Below the pieces are notes generated by a model. It was given only the letters and a program-made list of their open reading frames with translations, was not told the origin of the DNA and did not search any database. From positions 3,534,001 to 3,598,000 of the forward strand of contig NZ_JADBEJ010000005.1 in the NCBI RefSeq assembly GCF_014873915.1: a stretch of DNA of 64,000 nt, read 5' to 3'. This DNA comes from Amycolatopsis roodepoortensis. GTDB lineage: Bacteria > Actinomycetota > Actinomycetes > Mycobacteriales > Pseudonocardiaceae. Position numbers and translations under genes: made by a program. Below, piece after piece: positions 39,281 to 47,544 of this stretch; the stretch's first letter is position 1, and every line of letters begins with the position of its first letter.

Positions 39281-39989
39281 CGGTCGGGATCGGGTCGTCG
39301 TACTCCCCCGAAGGACCCGAGTGCTGCTTCCCGTCGGGGTAGGGCCACGGATTCGGGGCGCAGCCGTGCAGGCCGAGCGTCTGCTGCTGCATCACCGGCG
39401 CGAGCGCGCCCGGCACGGGACATTTCTCGTGGCCGCGCCCGAGCCGGTGCCCGACCTCGTGCGTGACCATGTACTGCCGATAGACCGTCAGCGGCGCGCC
39501 GTAACCGGGCACGCCGTTCGCCCAGCGCGCGACGTTGAGCACGACGTTGTTCCCGTTGCGGCACGAGGTGTAGCCGTCGGGCCTGCCGCACAGCACGTCC
39601 CGGGTCCCCGGCGTGGCGAGGTGGATCGTGAAATCGGCCGGATCGTCCGGGCCGACCCGCTGCAACCGCCATCGCCCGCCGGCGGTCCAGCCGCGCGGAT
39701 CCGCCAAGGTGAGTTCGACAGTCTTGGTGAAGTCGTCGACGCTCACACCCGCGATGTCGGCTTCGACGGCAAGGCGGTACCGCAGCAGCCTCCCCGAGTG
39801 TCCAGCGACCGGACCCTCGCCGAGTGGGATCTCGGCGGACGGCGGCGCAAGCACGGGCTTCGGCGCGGAGGACGACGTCGTCGAGGGAACGGTCACCGGT
39901 ATCACGGCGGGAGGGGCGACCGCATGGGTTTCGCAGCCGGACACCACCAAGACGCACACGGCGAGAGCCAGTGCCCGGCGCGCGGTCAT
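39270..39989 (-). CDS. DUF3152 lipoprotein with metzincin-type zinc motif
   Basis: A 239-residue exported lipoprotein: signal peptide with lipobox VSGC (Cys about residue 19), a Pro/Ser-rich linker and a DUF3152 domain. The domain contains HEVGHRLGRGH, which is an HExxHxxGxxH metzincin zinc site, followed by EKCP and a conserved LGLHGCAPNPWPY. A surface metallopeptidase activity is likely from the motif, but none is established for the family here. GGGAGG precedes the ATG. Confidence 0.85.
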   Translation of the reverse strand: MTARRALALAVCVLVVSGCETHAVAPPAVIPVTVPSTTSSSAPKPVLAPPSAEIPLGEGPVAGHSGRLLRYRLAVEADIAGVSVDDFTKTVELTLADPRGWTAGGRWRLQRVGPDDPADFTIHLATPGTRDVLCGRPDGYTSCRNGNNVVLNVARWANGVPGYGAPLTVYRQYMVTHEVGHRLGRGHEKCPVPGALAPVMQQQTLGLHGCAPNPWPYPDGKQHSGPSGEYDDPIPTGES

Positions 39990-40100
39990 CGGTCCTCCCG
40001 GAGATCTGCGGTCACATCGAGGAGTACGAGCAGGCGCCTGGAGAGGTTGTGGGACCGCGCGCGCAACCTTTCGGCGCGCCCGCCCGTATCGTTCCCGTTC

Positions 40101-41351
40101 ATGGGCGAGGAGGTCGGCGGACGGCTACGGCGGCTCCGCGCCGAACGCGGCCTCACCCAGCGTGAACTCGCCGAACCGCACTACACCGCCGCGTATGTCT
40201 CGTCCGTCGAGACGGGCGCGCGGACACCCTCCGGTGACGCGGTACGCCATTTCGCCGCGCGACTCGGCGTGGACACCGGCGAACTGCTCGGCGTGACGTC
40301 GCCCCGCGACGACGTCCGGCTCGACCTGGACATCGCGGCCGCCGCGGAGGACTTCCTGGCGGGGAAGGGTTCGGCGCCGAAGATGCGGCGGCTGGCCCGG
40401 CGAGCCGAGAAGATCGGCCGCCACCGCCAGGCCGGGCTCGCCTGGCTGTGGCTCGCGCGGTTCACCGAGGGCGACGCCAGGACGCGGTCGGTGGCCGCCG
40501 CCGAGGCCGCGCTCGACGGCGACATCCCGCCGTACCGCGAACTGGCCGCCGCGTTGCGGGCGAACGCCCTGATCGACCGGGGCGAGCCGCATCACGCGAT
40601 GCACCTGCTCCGGACCGCGCTCGACGCGAGCCTCGGGCGTCATCCGCATCCGGTGCTCCTGCTGACCCTGCACGCGTACCTCGCCGACGGGCAGCTCCGC
40701 CTCGGCGAGAACGTCCTGGCCGCGCAGCACGCGGGAGCGGCTCTTCGACTGGCTCGCGGTGAGGAGATCCTGACCGAGCTCGCCGAGAACCAGCGACGGC
40801 TGACCGAGTCCTATCTCGGCGAAGGACGGCTGGCCGACGCGGTCGCCGCCGTGTCGGCCCTGCACGACCTGCTCCACGAACGCGCACTGCGGCCGGTGCT
40901 GGCGCGGTGTCTGTTCGCGCGGGCGCTGCACCGACGTGCCGACGACCTCGAAGGCGCTCTCGCGGACCTTCGCGCGTCACGCGCGGCGGCACCCGATCAC
41001 ACGGTCACGCTGGAGCTCGCCGACGTTTGCCGGGAACTCGGTCGTCTCGACGACGCCGCCGCGCTACTGTCCGAAGCGACCGAAGCCATCCCCGAGGACT
41101 CGCCGCTGTCCGCTTCACTCACGTACCAGCAGGGCTCACTGGCCTTGGCCCGTGGAGACCTCGAAACAGCCGAAGCAGGCTTCGCGCACGCCATCGACGT
41201 AGCCGCCCTTCACGACACTCGCGGCGTCTTGGCAGCTTCGATCGACAAAGCGGGAGAGCTCCTTCGCGATCAGGGGCGCTTCGAAGAGGCCGCGGACCTA
41301 CTGCGGCGTGGACTGCTCCTTCTCGGAGCCGAGGAGGACGTTTCCCAGTGA
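40101..41351 (+). CDS. XRE-family regulator with TPR-like C-terminus (2)
   Basis: A 416-residue protein: helix-turn-helix (residues about 5-60, LRRLRAERGLTQRELAEPHY, VETGARTPSGDAVRHFAARLG) and a long TPR-like helical region (70-416). It resembles the regulator at 32275-33588 throughout. TATCGT lies eight bases before the ATG. Its stop overlaps the GTG start of the kinase gene by four bases, so the two form an operon, an unusual pairing for a regulator of this class. Confidence 0.85.
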   Translation: MGEEVGGRLRRLRAERGLTQRELAEPHYTAAYVSSVETGARTPSGDAVRHFAARLGVDTGELLGVTSPRDDVRLDLDIAAAAEDFLAGKGSAPKMRRLARRAEKIGRHRQAGLAWLWLARFTEGDARTRSVAAAEAALDGDIPPYRELAAALRANALIDRGEPHHAMHLLRTALDASLGRHPHPVLLLTLHAYLADGQLRLGENVLAAQHAGAALRLARGEEILTELAENQRRLTESYLGEGRLADAVAAVSALHDLLHERALRPVLARCLFARALHRRADDLEGALADLRASRAAAPDHTVTLELADVCRELGRLDDAAALLSEATEAIPEDSPLSASLTYQQGSLALARGDLETAEAGFAHAIDVAALHDTRGVLAASIDKAGELLRDQGRFEEAADLLRRGLLLLGAEEDVSQ

Positions 41352-42235
41352 CCGAAGTGGACTTGCAAGACATCAGTGCGCGTTTGGTGAACCGGTTCGG
41401 CGCCGACGCCGACGGATGGCTCGCCGGGGTCCCCGCCCTCGCCGCGCGGCTGGCCGCCCGATGGGACTTCGAGCTCGGCGAGCTGTTCGAAAGCGGGGCT
41501 TCGTCCGTCGTCCTGCGCTGCCGTTGGTCCGACGGGACACCGGCGGTGCTCAAACTCAGCCCGGACGGGGCACTGCTGACCAAACAACTCGAAATGCTGC
41601 GGGTGTTCGCGCCCTCGGGCCGGGTGCCCGCCGTCCTCGCCGCCGACCCGGACGCCGGCGCGATGGTGCTGGAAGAGATCCGGCCGGGCACCCCGGCCGA
41701 GGACCTGCCGCCGTCGGCCCTGCCGGGACAGTGGGGAGAACTGCTCACCGCGCTGCATTCCGTCGCCCCGCCCGCGGATTGGCCGTGGAGCCTGCGCGGC
41801 CGGTTCGAGGAGTCGTTCGACCGGATCGGCAAGCGGATCACCGAACCGGCCATCGCCGCCAGGATCAGTCCGGACACCTGGCAGCGGGCGATCGAACGCT
41901 GCGAAAAGCTGCTGGACACGCAGACTGGAGTCGTGTTGCTCCACGGCGATCTGCATCTCGGCAACGCCTTGGACGGCGGCTCGCGCGGTCTGATCGCGAT
42001 CGATCCGAAGGCGTGCGTGGGTGATCCGTGCTTTGACGCCGTCGACTACGTGGTGAGCGGCGCCGGGCACGAAGGCGTCGAGGCCCGTTGCCGTTCGGTG
42101 GCGGACGCGTGCGGGCTCGACGAGGAAAGGCTGTACGCCTGGAGCCGCGTGGTCGCCCCGATGTTCGCCATCTCGCATTTGACCTACGGCGGCCCAGAGC
42201 AGGCCCTCGGCGAATGGCTCGCCCTGGCTAGCTGA
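41348..42235 (+). CDS. Aminoglycoside/hydroxyurea phosphotransferase-family kinase
   Basis: A 295-residue APH(6)/hydroxyurea-kinase family protein with PAVLKLSPDG, MVLEEIRPGTPAEDL, the intact catalytic loop LLHGDLHLGNALDG and the metal motif AIDPKACVGDPCFDAVDYV. It would phosphorylate a small hydroxylated molecule; the substrate is unknown. Unlike the paralogue at 2831-3742 its HGD motif is complete. It is translationally coupled to the XRE-TPR gene, and its end overlaps the convergent dapE end by eight bases. Confidence 0.85.
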   Translation: MTEVDLQDISARLVNRFGADADGWLAGVPALAARLAARWDFELGELFESGASSVVLRCRWSDGTPAVLKLSPDGALLTKQLEMLRVFAPSGRVPAVLAADPDAGAMVLEEIRPGTPAEDLPPSALPGQWGELLTALHSVAPPADWPWSLRGRFEESFDRIGKRITEPAIAARISPDTWQRAIERCEKLLDTQTGVVLLHGDLHLGNALDGGSRGLIAIDPKACVGDPCFDAVDYVVSGAGHEGVEARCRSVADACGLDEERLYAWSRVVAPMFAISHLTYGGPEQALGEWLALAS

Positions 42236-43301
42236 GGAATTCGCGCAGCACCGCGGCGACCTGACGGATCTCGCCCGCGCGCACGTTCTCCTGCCGGGTG
42301 TGCGCCAGCGTCGGGTCACCTGGACCGAAGTTCACCGCCGGAATCCCGAGAGCCGCGAAGCGCGCGACGTCGGTCCAGCCCAGCTTCGCGACCGCCTTGC
42401 CTCCCGCCGCGGCGACCAGCTCGGCAGCGGCGGGAGCGCTCAACCCGGGCAGCGCGCCAGGCGACAAGTCGACAATCTTGCCGTCGTAACCCTCGAAGAC
42501 CTCGCGAAGGTGCGCCTCGGCTTGTTCGGCGCTCCTGTCGGGCGCGAACCGGTGGTTGATCGTGAGCACGGCTTCGTCCGGGACCACGTTGCCCGCGACA
42601 CCACCGCCGATCTTCGTGGCCTGCAAGCCTTCGCGGTAGGTCAGGCCGTCGATGTCGACCACGCGCGGCGTGTATTCGGCCAGCCTGCGCAGCGGCTCGG
42701 CGAGACCGTGGATCGCGTTGACGCCCATCCAGCCGCGCGCCGTGTGCGCCCGGACGCCGTCGACGCGGATCTCGATCCGCATCGTGCCCTGGCAACCGCC
42801 CTCGATCCCGCCGTTCGACGGCTCACCGAGGATGGCGAGGTCGGCTCGCAGCCACTCGGGCAGCTCGCGCTCGATGCGACCGAGACCGTTCTTCGTCGCT
42901 TCGATCTCTTCGCAGTCGTAGAACACGAAGGTGATGTCGTGCCTCGGCTCCCGGAGCGCGGCGGCGAGATGCAGGAAGACGGCGTCGCCGCTCTTCATGT
43001 CGACGGTGCCGAGACCGTGCAGGATCTCGTCGTCACCGGTCCCCTCACGGCGCACGGGCAGGTTCTCGTTGACCGGAACGGTGTCGAGATGCCCGGCCAG
43101 CAGCACTCGCGACGGGCGGCCGAGGTTCGTACGCGCGAGGACGGCGTCACCGTTGCGGATCACCTCGAGATGCGGCGCCTGCGCCTGGAGCGCGGCCTGC
43201 ACGGTGTCCGCGATCACCTTCTCCTGCTCCGAGACGCTGAAGATGTCCACCAGCGCGGCGGTGAGGTCGACGGGATCGGCGTGCAAGTCGAGCGAAGGCA
43301 T
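42228..43301 (-). CDS. dapE: Succinyl-diaminopimelate desuccinylase
   Basis: A 357-residue M20 metallohydrolase that removes succinate from N-succinyl-L,L-diaminopimelate in lysine and peptidoglycan precursor synthesis. Metal-site motifs: LAGHLDTVPVNEN, GLGTVDMKSGDAVF, FYDCEEIEATKNGL and ILGEPSNGGIEGGCQG; dimerisation region AHTARGWMGVNA; C-terminal His in LAHTRQENV. It lies divergent to a small lipoprotein and near dapD, as in M. tuberculosis Rv1201c/Rv1202. Confidence 0.93.
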   Translation of the reverse strand: MPSLDLHADPVDLTAALVDIFSVSEQEKVIADTVQAALQAQAPHLEVIRNGDAVLARTNLGRPSRVLLAGHLDTVPVNENLPVRREGTGDDEILHGLGTVDMKSGDAVFLHLAAALREPRHDITFVFYDCEEIEATKNGLGRIERELPEWLRADLAILGEPSNGGIEGGCQGTMRIEIRVDGVRAHTARGWMGVNAIHGLAEPLRRLAEYTPRVVDIDGLTYREGLQATKIGGGVAGNVVPDEAVLTINHRFAPDRSAEQAEAHLREVFEGYDGKIVDLSPGALPGLSAPAAAELVAAAGGKAVAKLGWTDVARFAALGIPAVNFGPGDPTLAHTRQENVRAGEIRQVAAVLREFLS

Positions 43302-43349
43302 GCCCGCACCGTACCGCCGGGGGCCCGGGACTACCGTGAAGGAGTGCGC

Positions 43350-43739
43350 ATGCGAACGATCTTGGTCGCCCTCCTCTTGGTGCTCAGCGGGTGCGGATCG
43401 AGCGAAGTCCCGGTGAAGGTCCGGCCGACCCAGAGCACCGGGCCGGACGTGCTGCCGATCAAGCTCAAGGCGCTGAGCACCGACCAGTGCTATGTCGCGC
43501 CGGGTACCGAATCGCCCAAGGGCTGCCAGAAGTACGTGACCGAGCTCTTCAGCGCCGCGGGCACCATCCGCAAACGCCGCCCGGACCTGGCGTCGCACGC
43601 CGACGCGCTGGAGCGCCCGATCGCCGCCTTCCGCACCGCGAACTGCCAGGACCAGGTGGCCCCCGGCGGCCCGTGCGGCCAAGCGCTCGGCGACATGGCG
43701 ACGGCGCTGACCAGTGTGAAGAGCCTCGTCGACGGCTGA
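43350..43739 (+). CDS. Small exported lipoprotein
   Basis: A 129-residue protein with a lipoprotein signal (LLLVLSGCGSS, acylated Cys about residue 14) and a mature domain with four Cys residues (QCYVAP, GCQKYV, NCQDQV, PCGQ), probably two disulfides. No family was recognised. GAAGGAG lies five bases before the ATG. It stands between dapE and dapD, reading with dapD, though dapD appears to have its own promoter. Confidence 0.75.
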   Translation: MRTILVALLLVLSGCGSSEVPVKVRPTQSTGPDVLPIKLKALSTDQCYVAPGTESPKGCQKYVTELFSAAGTIRKRRPDLASHADALERPIAAFRTANCQDQVAPGGPCGQALGDMATALTSVKSLVDG

Positions 43740-43767
43740 GGCCGGTCACTGGGTTACCGTTCAGGTC

Positions 43768-44754
43768 GTGAGCGAGCAGACCCCTGACCCCGAAACGACC
43801 GGCGCCACCGGCGTCGGACTGGCCACCGTCACGACCGACGGCACGGTACTGGACACCTGGTTCCCGCTGCCCAAGCTGACCGACGGCACCGACAGCGAGG
43901 CCGGCACGGTGCGGCTGACCGCCGAAGAGGCTTCCGAAGCCCTCGGCGAGGCCGCGGCCGCCCAGCTCGGCCCGGACACCGACCGCGGTGTCGAGGTCGT
44001 CGCGGTCCGCACCACCATCGCCCGGCTCGCCGACGCCCCCGGCGACACGCACGACGTCTACCTGCGGCTTCACCTGCTGTCGCACCGGTTGATCCGGCCG
44101 CACGGCGCGAGCCTCGACGGTATCTTCGGCCTGCTGGCGAATGTCGTGTGGACCAACCATGGGCCGTGCCCCGTCGAGGGCTTCGAGGCGACCCGGCTGC
44201 GGCTGCGGGCGCGCGGCAACGTCACCGTCTACGGCGTGGACAAGTTCCCGCGGATGGTGGACTACGTCGTGCCCGCCGGCGTCCGCATCGCCGACGCCGA
44301 CCGCGCCCGGCTCGGCGCGCATCTGGCCAACGGCACCACGGTCATGCACGAGGGCTTCATCAACTTCAACGCCGGCACGCTCGGCGCCTCCATGGTCGAA
44401 GGCCGGATCTCGGCGGGCGTCGTGGTCGGCGACGGCTCCGACGTCGGCGGCGGCGCGTCGATCATGGGCACGCTGTCCGGCGGCGGCAAGGAGACCATCT
44501 CGATCGGCGAGCGCTGCCTGATCGGCGCGAACGGCGGCGTCGGCATCTCGCTCGGTGACGACTCTGTCGTCGAAGCGGGCCTGTACGTCACGGCGGGCAC
44601 GAAGGTGACCTTCGAGGGCAAGGTCGTGAAGGCGCTGGAGCTGTCCGGCATCTCGGGCGCGGTGTTCCGGCGGAACTCCGGGACCGGCGCCGTCGAGGTC
44701 GTCGCGCGCACCGGCGTCGGCATCGAGCTGAACGCGGCCCTGCACGCCAACTGA
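43768..44754 (+). CDS. dapD: Tetrahydrodipicolinate N-succinyltransferase
   Basis: A 328-residue enzyme of the actinobacterial DapD type that succinylates tetrahydrodipicolinate in the diaminopimelate pathway. An N-terminal alpha/beta domain (1-175) is followed by a left-handed beta helix of hexapeptide repeats (about 180-290: GTTVMHEGFINFNAGTLGAS, GVVVGDGSDVGGGASIMG, ISIGERCLIGANGGVGI). TACCGT seven bases before the GTG shows a leaderless mRNA. dapE and dapC lie nearby, but not in one operon. Confidence 0.94.
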   Translation: MSEQTPDPETTGATGVGLATVTTDGTVLDTWFPLPKLTDGTDSEAGTVRLTAEEASEALGEAAAAQLGPDTDRGVEVVAVRTTIARLADAPGDTHDVYLRLHLLSHRLIRPHGASLDGIFGLLANVVWTNHGPCPVEGFEATRLRLRARGNVTVYGVDKFPRMVDYVVPAGVRIADADRARLGAHLANGTTVMHEGFINFNAGTLGASMVEGRISAGVVVGDGSDVGGGASIMGTLSGGGKETISIGERCLIGANGGVGISLGDDSVVEAGLYVTAGTKVTFEGKVVKALELSGISGAVFRRNSGTGAVEVVARTGVGIELNAALHAN

Positions 44755-44767
44755 CCTGCGGAAAGAG

Positions 44768-44787
44768 AGCAAGGGACCTTTGCTACC
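44768..44787 (-). repeat. 20-bp repeat, copy 5
   Basis: Exact reverse complement of GGTAGCAAAGGTCCCTTGCT, 14 bases after the dapD stop. Confidence 0.9.
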
Positions 44788-44898
44788 GCGCGGGCAGGGG
44801 GTGCGTGGAGATAGAGACGTTGAGTGTCCCTATTTCCACACACCCCTCACCCCGCGTAGCGATGCTGACTGACGGTGTGGGCTTCGGACGCGCGCGCG

Positions 44899-44918
44899 GG
44901 AGCAAGGGACCTTTGCTA
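44899..44918 (-). repeat. 20-bp repeat, copy 6
   Basis: Exact reverse complement of the 20-base unit, between the two hairpins of the island. Confidence 0.9.
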
Positions 44919-45013
44919 CCGCCTGGGGTCTCTCGAGTGTCGCGAAAGCCACTTTCGCGACGTCTGATGTCCCGAAAGTGGCTTTCGCGACATCCTCGGC
45001 TGCACCAAAAGAG

Positions 45014-45070
45014 AGCAAGGGACCTTTGCTACCACTCTCCCCCGGAGGGCGGTAGCAAAGGTCCCTTGCT
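45014..45070. repeat. 20-bp repeat, copies 7 and 8, as an inverted pair
   Basis: Copies at 45014-45033 (minus) and 45051-45070 (plus) face each other across 17 bases, and GAGA/TCTC flanks extend the pairing. The pair can form a long hairpin with at least 20 perfect base pairs and is the only such pair in the window. Confidence 0.9.
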
Positions 45071-45117
45071 TCTCTCACGGCCTGGACCACCTTGCCGGTT
45101 CACCTAGAATTCATCTT

Positions 45118-46086
45118 GTGACAGCCGAGACCCTGCCGCGCAAGAACGCCCCTTCGACCACTCCGGCCGCGCTCGGGCTCGGCGACCGTCCCGCGAAAGC
45201 CGGGCCGGACGATCCGGCGGCCACCCACGTCCGGGTCAAACTCGACGTCGAGATCCGCGCACTCCTCACGCACGAACCGGGCACCAAATCCGGCGCCGAC
45301 CCCGAAGATCTGCATCAGATGCGGGTCGCGCTGCGCCGTATGCGGAGCGTCCTCAAGCTCTCAGGCCGCCTCGTCGGCCCGGACGCCGAGCCCGTGCGCG
45401 CCGAACTCGGCTGGCTTGGCCAAAGCCTCGGCGACGTGCGCGACTACGACGTCCTGATCGGGCATCTCCGCGAGGTCGTCGCTGAGTTCGAGGTGCGCGA
45501 CCAGCCTGCCGCACGCCGCCTGGTGTCGAAGTTCGTCACCGAGCGCGGCGTCGCGAAGCGGCGGCTCACCCGCGCGCTCGCCAGCCCCCGGTACGCCTCG
45601 CTGCTGCAGGACATCGGCCGCCTCGCCCGGCAGCCCACCACCGAAGAAGCCGAGGAAAGTCCCCAGACCTCGGCCGACCTCGTCGCCGGTCTCGCGAAGC
45701 CGCATCGAAAGCTCGCAAAGGCCGTAAAGGCCCTTCCCGCCGATCCCCCGGACGACGACCTTCACGCGCTTCGCATCTACGGCAAGAAACTCCGCTACGC
45801 CGCCGAGATGGCCAAGCCCGCTGCGAAGAAGAAGCAGGCGGAGCGGATCCAGCGGCTGATCAAGGCCACGAAGAACTTCCAGACCGTCCTCGGTGACCAC
45901 CAGGATGCCTGCGTCGCCGCCGAACGCATGCGAGGCGCCTTGAACACGACCGACGTCGAACTCGCCTTCATCGCCGGCCGGATCGCGGAGAAGGAACTGC
46001 TGCGCCGCGCCGAAGTCCGTGCCGCGTGGCGCGACGTCTGGGCCGAAGTCGACCAGGCCGCTCAGGCGGTGAGCGCACGGATGTAG
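45118..46086 (+). CDS. CHAD-domain protein
   Basis: A 322-residue protein composed of one CHAD domain: DLHQMRVALRRMRSVLKLSG (residues about 63-82), RDYDVLIGHL, DLHALRIYGKKLRYAAEM and FQTVLGDHQDACVA. CHAD is a helical bundle with conserved His and basic residues that binds inorganic polyphosphate. Here it is without the usual CYTH partner. TAGAAT seven bases before the GTG indicates a leaderless start. Its end overlaps the convergent monooxygenase gene by 25 bases. Confidence 0.9.
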   Translation: MTAETLPRKNAPSTTPAALGLGDRPAKAGPDDPAATHVRVKLDVEIRALLTHEPGTKSGADPEDLHQMRVALRRMRSVLKLSGRLVGPDAEPVRAELGWLGQSLGDVRDYDVLIGHLREVVAEFEVRDQPAARRLVSKFVTERGVAKRRLTRALASPRYASLLQDIGRLARQPTTEEAEESPQTSADLVAGLAKPHRKLAKAVKALPADPPDDDLHALRIYGKKLRYAAEMAKPAAKKKQAERIQRLIKATKNFQTVLGDHQDACVAAERMRGALNTTDVELAFIAGRIAEKELLRRAEVRAAWRDVWAEVDQAAQAVSARM

Positions 46087-47465
46087 CCGTCCGGGCGGAT
46101 CTGCACCTGCCGCCCGTTCCCGGCCTCATACGCGGCGAAGGCGTGCCCGCCGACGTCCTCGAAATCCGCGTCGGACAACGCGTTGCCCGCTGGCAGGATC
46201 CGCCGCGCGCCGTCGGGCGCCGGGCCGTCACCGAACACCAGCACCGTCGCCTGCGGGCCGCGCAGCAGCTCGAACAGCCGGACGGACTTGCCGTTCGCGT
46301 CCTTCAGCGGCGCGTCCGGTGCCCGATCGCCGGGCCGGATCCGGCCGGTCGCCGCAGGCGCGAGCGGGCCGCCGCGATACCCGATGTCGAGCTGGCGCGT
46401 GTTCTCCCCGCGGTCGTGCGCGTCGTCCGCGCCTTCCTTGTACTTCTCGAGGATTTCGGTGCTGATCTTCAACACCCGCGCGGCGACCCCGCGCCGTTCG
46501 GGCTCGTAGCTGTCGAGCAGCTCCGGTGAACCGTCGGCGAGCTTCCAGCCCAGGTTGTACGCGTCCTGGACGCCGGTGTTGAGCCCCTGCCCTCCGGTCG
46601 GCGGATGGACGTGCGCGGCGTCGCCCGCGAGGAACACCCGGCCCTCCCGGAACCGCTCGGCGAGCCGGATGTTGGGCCGCCAAACCGTCGACCAGGCGAG
46701 ATCGTGCAACCGGACCCCGCCGCCGGACAGCTCGTCGAGCCGGGCCTGCAACGTGCCGAGCGACGCCTCGACCTCCTCTTCGCCCAGCGGCGCGGCGAAC
46801 TGGAAGTGCGGTACGCCGGGCAGCGGCGTGAGCCCGATCCCCGACATCGGGTCTTCGGGCTTCGCGAACCAATGCCCGTACGCGCGATCGAGCCCCTCGG
46901 CCTGGACATCGCCGAGCAGCATGCGGATCGATTCGTCGGTGGTGCCCTCGAACGCGATCCCCAGCGACTTGCGCACGAAACTCTTCCCGCCGTCGGCGCC
47001 GACGAGGTAGTCGACCCGCACCCGCTCGCCCGGCAGTTCGGCCGTCACGCCGCCGGCGTCCTGCTCGAAACCGAGCAACGGCGTGCCGAGCTCGACCTGG
47101 ACGCCGAATTCGGCGAGCCGGTCGCGCAGGATCCCTTCGGTCCGCGACTGGCCGAGGAAGAACCCGTTCGGATACGGCACGTCCGGAGTCGGCTCGACGA
47201 GCTCGGCCATCATCCGCTCCCCGACGACCTCGCCGCCGAGGTGGATCCGTATCGGCACGGGTACCTGGCCGACCGCCAGGACCGCGTCCAGCACGCCGAG
47301 ATCCTCGAAGACCTCCAGCGTGCGCGGTTGCAGCCCGTCGCCGCGCGAGCCCTCGAAGAACGTCTCGGCCTTCTCCACGATCCGCACGCCGACGCCGCGG
47401 CGCGCGAGATCGATGGCCAGCGTGAGCCCGGTCGGACCGGCTCCCGCGATCAGCACCTCGGTCAT
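46062..47465 (-). CDS. FAD-dependent aromatic monooxygenase (class A)
   Basis: A 467-residue PheA/TfdB-type flavoprotein hydroxylase. It shows the Rossmann GAGPTGLTLAIDLARRG, the DG motif YLVGADGGKSFVRK and the GD motif VFLAGDAAHVHPPTGGQGLN, with a thioredoxin-like C-terminal domain (about 370-467) usual in larger members. It would hydroxylate a phenolic or polyketide substrate with NAD(P)H and oxygen. The substrate is not evident; a rifampicin monooxygenase role cannot be claimed. The divergent TetR gene and the tandem operators between them point to inducible expression. Confidence 0.88.
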   Translation of the reverse strand: MTEVLIAGAGPTGLTLAIDLARRGVGVRIVEKAETFFEGSRGDGLQPRTLEVFEDLGVLDAVLAVGQVPVPIRIHLGGEVVGERMMAELVEPTPDVPYPNGFFLGQSRTEGILRDRLAEFGVQVELGTPLLGFEQDAGGVTAELPGERVRVDYLVGADGGKSFVRKSLGIAFEGTTDESIRMLLGDVQAEGLDRAYGHWFAKPEDPMSGIGLTPLPGVPHFQFAAPLGEEEVEASLGTLQARLDELSGGGVRLHDLAWSTVWRPNIRLAERFREGRVFLAGDAAHVHPPTGGQGLNTGVQDAYNLGWKLADGSPELLDSYEPERRGVAARVLKISTEILEKYKEGADDAHDRGENTRQLDIGYRGGPLAPAATGRIRPGDRAPDAPLKDANGKSVRLFELLRGPQATVLVFGDGPAPDGARRILPAGNALSDADFEDVGGHAFAAYEAGNGRQVQIRPDGYIRALTA

Positions 47466-47476
47466 TACCCCTCCGA

Positions 47477-47505
47477 TGAATTAGAATTCAGTGAATCCTG
47501 ATTCA
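47477..47505. promoter_or_regulatory. Tandem 14-bp palindromes, TetR operator candidate
   Basis: TGAATTAGAATTCA (47477-47490) and TGAATCCTGATTCA (47492-47505) are each perfect 6-2-6 palindromes sharing the half-site TGAAT(T/C). They occupy the 79-base gap between the divergent monooxygenase and TetR genes and probably bind that TetR protein, controlling both. Confidence 0.75.
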
Positions 47506-47544
47506 GTTTGGCCGTTGCTAGCCTTCCGTGTCAAGGAGGTGCCG

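Larger units (their letters stand above)
44755..45117. repeat. Repeat island between dapD and the CHAD gene
   Basis: No gene is seen here. It holds four copies of the 20-bp repeat (44768-44787, 44899-44918, 45014-45033, 45051-45070), an imperfect 21-bp hairpin (44798-44818 with 44826-44846) and a 24-bp hairpin with one mismatch (44936-44959 with 44967-44990, core CGCGAAAGCCACTTTCG). The CHAD gene's -10 box is at its right end. Confidence 0.85.

Noticed and set aside
46062..47465. Rifampicin monooxygenase (Rox) as the identity of the FAD enzyme
   Set aside because: The flavoprotein motifs are shared by the whole PheA/TfdB class, substrate-region similarity was not evident, and the rifamycin-associated element known upstream of such genes was not found.
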